From the NCBI GenBank assembly GCA_020349885.1, contig CP070701.1, forward strand, positions 585,466 to 633,688: DNA of 48,223 bases, in the 5' to 3' direction. The stretch's first letter is position 1. Every line of letters starts with the position of its first letter. The notes beneath the pieces were generated by a model that saw nothing but the letters and a program-made list of their open reading frames with translations, was not told where the DNA came from and made no database searches. Positions 41,119-48,223 of this stretch are shown one piece after another. The position numbers and the translations under genes were made by a program. This stretch comes from Acidobacteriota bacterium (lineage in GTDB: Bacteria; Acidobacteriota; G020349885).

Positions 41119-41916
41119 TTACGCCAGAAGCTCTTCCGTCGAGTGGAAGAAGCGGCACTCTGCGGTCGGGTAGAAGAGGCCGAAGGAAGGATCCAAAATC
41201 GCACGTTTGAGGTCGTCCTCCGTGACGTCTTTGTAAATGAGCGAGATTCGAAGCTCCCTGAGGCCGTAGCGCTCGCGGAGCGCATTGGCGAAGTAACGGA
41301 CATGCTCATGGCGGAAGGGGGACTCGCCTTCGCCCTTGAGTCCCCCGCTGCGCAGCTTCGAGAGGTCAAAGCCCATGAGGCCGCGCTTTCGAGGCGCGCA
41401 CTGGTTGGCCGCCTGGAAAATCTCCCGGTAGCGGGCGCGGTTATCGCTGTCCACGTATTCAAGCAGCGACACTTCAGGATGGGACGGATCCTGCGTGAGC
41501 ACCAGGGTAATATAGCAGTGGTCGCGGTCGAGCCGCACGCTCGAATCCACCGAGTCCCGTGCCAAGCCCACGACGAGGCCGTAGCGGGGCTCGATGCGGT
41601 AGAGGCTCTCCAGTTTCTGGCCCCGCAAGTCGATGCGAAAGCGCTTCGCGGTGTTTTCCAAAAGCTTGCCGCTGCTTCGATCCGTCCGGATGACGACGAA
41701 GGCCATCGTCTCGTCGCGCACCATATCGTACTGGTTGAAAAGGTAAATCGCCAACTCGTGCGCGACGCCGCCGGCCTCTTGCCGCCCCGAGAAAGCGACG
41801 TCGCGCAACTGCGCATCCGAGGGTAGATAGGCAACAGAGCTTTTCTCCTCATGGAGTCGATATGCAGTCAGAAAATCTTCGGCGGGCACATCGCGGTAGA
41901 GAATGCAATTCGGCAT
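41119..41916 (-). CDS. Conserved-looking protein of unknown function
   Basis: 265 residues from the ATG at 41916; the longer frame start lies at the promoter, so is rejected. No signal peptide or membrane segment; mixed alpha/beta composition. Segments such as ELAIYLFNQYDMVRDETMAF and RKRGLMGFDLSKLRSGGLKG look folded, but I recognise no family. First gene of a run with the lytic transglycosylase (10 nt gap) and the histidine kinase, so possibly envelope-related. Confidence 0.75.
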   Translation of the reverse strand: MPNCILYRDVPAEDFLTAYRLHEEKSSVAYLPSDAQLRDVAFSGRQEAGGVAHELAIYLFNQYDMVRDETMAFVVIRTDRSSGKLLENTAKRFRIDLRGQKLESLYRIEPRYGLVVGLARDSVDSSVRLDRDHCYITLVLTQDPSHPEVSLLEYVDSDNRARYREIFQAANQCAPRKRGLMGFDLSKLRSGGLKGEGESPFRHEHVRYFANALRERYGLRELRISLIYKDVTEDDLKRAILDPSFGLFYPTAECRFFHSTEELLA

Positions 41917-41940
41917 AGCCGTTTGGTACCGTGCAGTTTC

Positions 41941-41970
41941 AGTATAACAAAGCGTGAACACGGGTGTCAA
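41941..41970 (-). promoter_or_regulatory. Strong promoter of the unknown-transglycosylase-kinase operon
   Basis: Consensus TTGACA (41970-41965), 18-nt spacer, TATACT (41946-41941). The leader to the ATG at 41916 is about 18 nt. Confidence 0.75.
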
Positions 41971-42319
41971 AGACGCTGGCGCCGAAGCGTCTCCGGTTTT
42001 CCGCGTTTTTCGAAAAAATCTCTCTCCCCTCTATCATATGGAATAAAAGTTCCGCCCCCCAGCGAGTCGGAGCAAGTTTTACCTCGCAACGAGAAAGCGG
42101 TCGATAACTGCCTATAAACAAAGGGTTTTTTGGCGAGCACCTCATCGACAGGGAAAGCTCAAAAAAGAAGAGGCACGAAAACTTATGTTTGACCTGCACC
42201 CTCTTTCTCCGGAGGGCATGTCCCGACGCGAGCGCTTGCGCTGCAGGTCGGGATCCGTGTGGATCTGTTTCTCGGCGGATTGGAAAAAGGGCGCTAATTT
42301 TTTTCTTTGAAGCGGCGTC
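41971..42319. other. Non-coding stretch upstream of the gltA promoters
   Basis: About 350 bases with no convincing gene. It holds a CCCGAC/GTCGGG stem at 42222-42252 that encloses an inner GCGAGCGC/TTGCGC self-complement, and several A/T runs. A 67-codon minus ORF here (42142-42345) overlaps the promoter array and has no ribosome binding site. A small RNA is possible; no known family is recognised. Confidence 0.4.
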
Positions 42320-42327
42320 TTTTTCGC

Positions 42328-42357
42328 TTGCATTAAACGCCGCATTCAGGCTATAAT
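42328..42357 (+). promoter_or_regulatory. gltA promoter copy 1
   Basis: TTGCAT (42328-42333), 18-nt spacer, TATAAT (42352-42357). The best -10 of the three copies. The -35 lies inside a GCGGCGT/ACGCCGC inverted repeat (42312-42343). A downstream tail CCAACCAAAAAACGTGTCA is conserved in copy 3. Confidence 0.7.
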
Positions 42358-42418
42358 ATTCCTAAGACCCAACCAAAAAACGTGTCATCCTTGTTTCCGA
42401 TGGAACGCATTTTTCCGC

Positions 42419-42448
42419 TTGCATCAAACGCCGCTTTGAGGCTACCAT
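42419..42448 (+). promoter_or_regulatory. gltA promoter copy 2
   Basis: TTGCAT (42419-42424), 18-nt spacer, TACCAT (42443-42448). Same flanks as copy 1 (TTTTTC before, CAAACGCCGCTTTGAGGC between), but the downstream tail is missing. Confidence 0.6.
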
Positions 42449-42474
42449 GTTTTAGTGAAACATGCCTTTTTCTC

Positions 42475-42504
42475 TTGTATCAAACGTCGCGTTTAGGCTG
42501 TCAT
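42475..42504 (+). promoter_or_regulatory. gltA promoter copy 3
   Basis: TTGTAT (42475-42480), 18-nt spacer, TGTCAT (42499-42504). A degenerate copy of the same unit, followed by CCAACCGAAAAAAATGTCA. Nearest to the gltA ATG (42564). Confidence 0.5.
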
Positions 42505-42563
42505 GCTACTAAGCGCCAACCGAAAAAAATGTCACTCGGAACACCCCATAAGGAAGACAAAAC

Positions 42564-43856
<1,293 letters not shown>

Positions 43857-43907
43857 GGTCCGGCTCGAGAAAAGGGGGACGGCCGCCGGGAAGGGAAGCA
43901 TTCTCAC

Positions 43908-43942
43908 TGCGGCGGCGGCGACAGCCGCCGCCGCACTTTCAT
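43908..43942 (+). terminator. Terminator after gltA
   Basis: Perfect 12-bp GC-rich stem (TGCGGCGGCGGC pairs with GCCGCCGCCGCA, loop GACA) followed by CTTTC. The T tract is short, but the stem is very strong. Confidence 0.7.
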
Positions 43943-44000
43943 GGGGGAAGGCGCGCCGCGAAGCCACTAAGCCCCCACGGCGCGTCCGGAAAGGCAAGGG

Positions 44001-44999
44001 CTATGCTGTTCCGCGACCTCCCGCTGGAAAAGCGCCTCGGCGCACAACCCTCTCTATCGTCTCGAGACTCACGTTCCGCCCCGACAGGATGACCGCCGCC
44101 GGTGCTTTCAACTGCCCCACCCTCCCCTTGAGGCAGGCCGCGACGGCAACGGCGGCGGAAGGTTCGATGAGATATTGATGTTCGTCGAGCATCCAGCGCA
44201 CGCCCTCAAAAATCTCCTCCTCCTCGACAAGGCCCACACCGGCGACGCGCGACTTTAATATCTGAAAGGTTCTCTCCCCGAGGCCGCCTTCGACGCCGCC
44301 GGCGGCGGTCTCAATGGCCGGCATACATGTTACGGCCTCGCCTCTCTCCAGCGAAAGCGCGAGGCCCGGCGAGCCCTTATGCTGGCATCCGACGACGACG
44401 GCGTCACGGAGCTTTTCTTTCGCGTAAAAGGAAAATCCCGCCGAGAGGCCGCCGCCCCCCACGGGAAGGACGAACGCGCGCGCCTCGGGCGCGTCCTCGA
44501 GGACCTCGGCGGCGAGCGACCCTCCGTTTCCGGCCATGACGTAATCGTCGTCGTAGGCGTGAACGAACGTTCTGCCGGAGCTCGCCGCCTCCTCCTGCGC
44601 CCAGGCCTGGGTGTCGTCGTAGCCGCGAAATTTCGAGATGACGGCCTCCGCGCCGTAGCCTAGAATGGCGCGGTGCTTCGACTCGTCCACGTTCGAGGGC
44701 AGGTAGACGGTCGCCTTGACGCCGAGCTCGCGCGCGGCGTAGGCGACCGCCTTCCCGTGGTTTCCGGCCGAGCAGGTGGCGATGCCGGCCCGTCTTTCCG
44801 AATCGCTCAGCTTGGAAAGCCGGAAGAGCGCGCCCCGAACCTTGAAGGAGCCGGTGATTTGAAGCGACTCCAGCTTGAGCCACGCGGGGACACCCAGCAC
44901 GCGGGACAAGCCCGGCGACGGCTCGACGGGCGTGCGCCGGATGCGGCCTTCGAGAAACCCGGCCGCCTCCGCGATGAGGGCCATGCTCAAGGCGGGCAT
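44001..44999 (-). CDS. PLP-dependent threonine/serine dehydratase-like enzyme
   Basis: 332 residues, fold type II. The PLP lysine is in ITGSFKVRGALFRL (about 53), phosphate binding in VGGGGLSAG (about 180), and TCSAGNHGKAVAYAA is typical. There is no C-terminal ACT domain, so it is not the long biosynthetic IlvA. It could be catabolic threonine dehydratase, serine racemase or threo-3-hydroxyaspartate ammonia-lyase; sequence alone does not decide. AAGGAG is found upstream of the ATG. Divergent from atpD. Confidence 0.85.
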   Translation of the reverse strand: MPALSMALIAEAAGFLEGRIRRTPVEPSPGLSRVLGVPAWLKLESLQITGSFKVRGALFRLSKLSDSERRAGIATCSAGNHGKAVAYAARELGVKATVYLPSNVDESKHRAILGYGAEAVISKFRGYDDTQAWAQEEAASSGRTFVHAYDDDYVMAGNGGSLAAEVLEDAPEARAFVLPVGGGGLSAGFSFYAKEKLRDAVVVGCQHKGSPGLALSLERGEAVTCMPAIETAAGGVEGGLGERTFQILKSRVAGVGLVEEEEIFEGVRWMLDEHQYLIEPSAAVAVAACLKGRVGQLKAPAAVILSGRNVSLETIERVVRRGAFPAGGRGTA

Positions 45000-45089
45000 T
45001 CACCTTGCTCCTTGCATACGGTTCCCGTCATGGCAAGGTAGTATATGGCATATTTGCGACGCTTCAAAGGAGAAAAACGCAGGCGATTC

Positions 45090-46588
<1,499 letters not shown>

Positions 46589-46604
46589 GATAAAAACGCG
46601 CCCA

Positions 46605-47006
46605 ATGGCCCTCCGCCTCACCCTCGCCGTCCCCGAAAATCCCCTCGTCCAGGACGAGGAGGCGGCGTGGGTGGTGGCGCCCGCGGCGAAAGGCTACGTG
46701 CAGATCCTGCCGGGCCATGCCGAATACACGGCTACGCTCGGCGTGGGGGAGCTACGGTTCGCACAGGGGGACTCGGTGCGGCGCTTCGCCCTCGCGGGCG
46801 GTTTCCTCGAGGTCAAGGGCGACGCGGTGACGGTGCTCGCCGACGAGGCCGCCGCGCGCGAATCGATCAGCCGCGAGGAGGCCGAGCGGGAGCTCGAGGC
46901 CGGGCGGGAGGCGCTCGGCGCGGCGCGCACGACGGAGGAGGTGGACGCCGCCCTCGCCCGCGAGCGCAAGGCCGCGGCGTGGCTTGAGGCGGCGAAGGAG
47001 GAGTAG
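46605..47006 (+). CDS. atpC: F-type ATP synthase subunit epsilon
   Basis: 133 residues. N-terminal beta sandwich with AAKGYVQILPGHAEYTATLGVGELRF and a Val/Leu-rich FALAGGFLEVKGDAVTVLAD, then a helical C-terminal hairpin rich in Ala and Glu. Joins the F1 rotor and can inhibit hydrolysis. Follows atpD directly; end of this short operon. Confidence 0.94.
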   Translation: MALRLTLAVPENPLVQDEEAAWVVAPAAKGYVQILPGHAEYTATLGVGELRFAQGDSVRRFALAGGFLEVKGDAVTVLADEAAARESISREEAERELEAGREALGAARTTEEVDAALARERKAAAWLEAAKEE

Positions 47007-47419
47007 GAGCCCCTACCAGCTCCCGCGCCCCCCCGTCGGGGGCGCTGCGGAGCCCGTCCTCCGAGCCCCGCGGAGGATGAACGGAGCCGGGAGACGCGGG
47101 GAGGCGCCCCACGGCCCTTTCTCTGAGGCCAGGCGCAGACGATAAAACGCCCCTCACCGCCCCTCATAAGCAATATCCCATAGTTGACCTCATCCAAGGG
47201 GGTTCAGGCGCTCCCTGCCCCGTCTGGAGGCCCTGAGGCCGCCCTGACGCCTGCCCGCCGCGCCGGACGACCAAGGAAGGGGGCTCTCAGGCCGAAGAAG
47301 GCACGGGAGAGGGCGGGGCCCGGCCAAGACGCCCCGAGACCGGGGGCGGCAGGCATGCACGTCCCGCCGGCCGGAAAGGATGCCCCCCACCCCGCGCTAC
47401 CCTCTTTTCCCTTAAACGC
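47007..47419. other. Intergenic stretch after atpC
   Basis: About 410 bases without a supported gene. A GC-rich hairpin (GCGCCCCC/GGGGGCGC, 47025-47045) lies 18 nt after the atpC stop and may end that operon, though no T tract follows. The rest is GC-rich with no recognisable RNA gene; small ORFs here look like chance. Confidence 0.5.
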
Positions 47420-47445
47420 CGAAGGGGCTCATTCGAGCCCCTTCG
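47420..47445. terminator. Perfect hairpin, probable terminator of the secreted protein gene
   Basis: 11-bp perfect stem CGAAGGGGCTC / GAGCCCCTTCG with a 4-nt loop, 25 nt beyond the stop of the minus gene. T-rich sequence is better on the plus side (TATTTGGTTATTTCTTC), so it may act in both directions. Confidence 0.65.
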
Positions 47446-47470
47446 GGAATATTTGGTTATTTCTTCGGTG

Positions 47471-48223
47471 TTACGGGCACACTGTGGAAGCAGGCCAGCC
47501 GGGTTCCAAGTTACGCTCCACGTAGACTGGTCCCGGATCCATTGCACGTCCGGCGCTCGACTCGCCGTCCGCGTTCGCCGACGTCACCACGATCCACACG
47601 TCCGGCGCTCCCATCAGGTAATCCAGCTGCACCGTCCCGGGCTCCGCACCAGGTCCGATCGGCGTCAAGCACGCGCTCTGTCCGGGCGTCCCGTAGAACG
47701 TCCCTATCGCGTTCTCGTACACCACGTAGGCGGTTGCTCCGCTGGCGGTCTCATCCTGGACGTCCACGAGCAGCCCCGCTGCATCCACTATCTTCAGCTG
47801 CGGCGCTCCCGGATCGACAATCGGATCCGACGGCTCATTCGGCGGCACGCCGCCGCACGTGCAGTTCGTGACATCCTCTGCAGGCGACGTCCCGAAGCAC
47901 AAGGTGACGCTATCCTGCACCGTCACGGTGTAACTGCCCGTCGAATTGCACGGCACCTGGATCGTCTGCGTCGTCGCCCCGTCGCCGGGCTCGCCCGGAG
48001 GCACCGAGGTCCACGAGTACGACGCGTACGGTCCTCCGGCATCCAGCGTCGAGGTCGGATCACCGCAGGTCTCCGTGATCACGGGCGTCGGCAGCGGATC
48101 CACCGTCACCGTCGTGCCCGGAACGGTCGTGTCTGAGCACGCAGGCACAGCGCTGTCCGTAATCGTTACGCTGTACACGCCGGCCGCCGTCACCGTTATC
48201 GCCGTCGTCGTCTCGCCGCCCGG
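47471..48223 (-). CDS. C-terminus of a secreted PKD/SprB-like repeat protein (5' end off window)
   Basis: 251 residues visible, open at the right window edge; a GTG at 48193 is internal, not the start. The upstream part has beta-repeat signatures of surface proteins (YSWTSVPPGEPGDGATTQ, then TGSYTVTVQD), with paired Cys. The last roughly 115 residues match the end of the propeller protein at 27579-31709, including VVYENAIGTFYGTPGQ and the terminal ERNLEPGWPASTVCP. Probably a large extracellular protein. Confidence 0.88.
   Translation of the reverse strand, partial: PGGETTTAITVTAAGVYSVTITDSAVPACSDTTVPGTTVTVDPLPTPVITETCGDPTSTLDAGGPYASYSWTSVPPGEPGDGATTQTIQVPCNSTGSYTVTVQDSVTLCFGTSPAEDVTNCTCGGVPPNEPSDPIVDPGAPQLKIVDAAGLLVDVQDETASGATAYVVYENAIGTFYGTPGQSACLTPIGPGAEPGTVQLDYLMGAPDVWIVVTSANADGESSAGRAMDPGPVYVERNLEPGWPASTVCP
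47474..47870 (-). other. Shared C-terminal module, copy B
   Basis: Last roughly 115-130 residues of the partial protein. Same order as copy A: a Cys pair then PPNEPSDP, the core AYVVYENAIGTFYGTPG, WIVVTSANADGESS, and VERNLEPGWPASTVCP at the very end. About half of aligned positions look identical by eye. Confidence 0.85.

Noticed and set aside
41109-41852. Extending the lytic transglycosylase frame upstream to give a 451-residue protein
   Set aside because: The extra part is antisense-like low-complexity sequence inside the preceding gene; family homology and the hydrophobic signal begin near 41108.
42142-42345. A 67-codon minus-strand ORF upstream of gltA
   Set aside because: No ribosome binding site or promoter, overlaps the gltA promoter array, and has a low-complexity basic composition.

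Overview
The window comes from a GC-rich diderm (Gram-negative) bacterium, most likely an uncultured lineage. It has an LPS heptosyltransferase-like gene, tolQ/tolR, many exported proteins and a bacterial F-type ATP synthase. I cannot assign a phylum from sequence alone. Almost everything is chromosomal and conserved; I see no transposase, integrase, phage gene or CRISPR array. The accessory material is three very large secreted proteins: one runs off each end of the window (1-5911 and 47471-48223, both minus) and one is complete (27579-31709, plus).

Layout. 1-5911 (minus): a giant exported protein with two sets of Kelch-like blades, 35 Asp-rich DCxNGxDDDGDGxIDE-type repeats, and an exceptional C-terminal tract with Cys at exactly every third residue (30 in a row, continuing off the window). 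6140-11621: an alpha/beta hydrolase (plus) facing a minus operon of exported HEAT-cyclophilin protein, bifunctional Rel and a small unknown protein. 11816-17466: selA, an MBL-fold hydrolase behind a CRP-type palindrome, rplM, yraN, nadA and a waaF-like glycosyltransferase. 17544-20957: the coupled cluster yqeY-tolQ-tolR, then an exported CHAT-domain protein. 21084-27346: tRNA-Val(CAC), a PP-loop ATPase divergent from queF, a small membrane protein, cstA, a TrmN6-like methyltransferase and a GAF/HD-GYP protein. 27579-35371 (plus): a seven-bladed propeller surface protein, a TPR protein, a FtsX-type permease, an RmlC-like cupin and a TldE/PmbA-like protein. 35408-41916 (minus): a phosphatase-TPR fusion, a K+ channel with an RCK domain, a histidine kinase, a lytic transglycosylase and an unknown protein. 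41917-47006: a long non-coding leader with three copies of one promoter, gltA, a PLP-dependent dehydratase, and atpD-atpC. 47471-48223: the C-terminus of another secreted protein.

How it fits together. Housekeeping genes cover translation and tRNA modification (rplM, tRNA-Val, TrmN6, QueF, PP-loop, YqeY), central metabolism and energy (gltA, nadA, atpDC, cstA), stress and second messengers (Rel, HD-GYP) and envelope upkeep (WaaF-like, TolQR, lytic transglycosylase). Two secreted proteins of otherwise different architecture end in the same roughly 110-residue module with the terminal signature ER...PGWP....CP, which suggests a shared sorting or anchoring route.

Two features of gene expression recur. 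Promoters often have an 18-nt spacer, and at ten genes the -10 box ends only 6-10 nt before the start codon, so leaderless mRNAs look common here.
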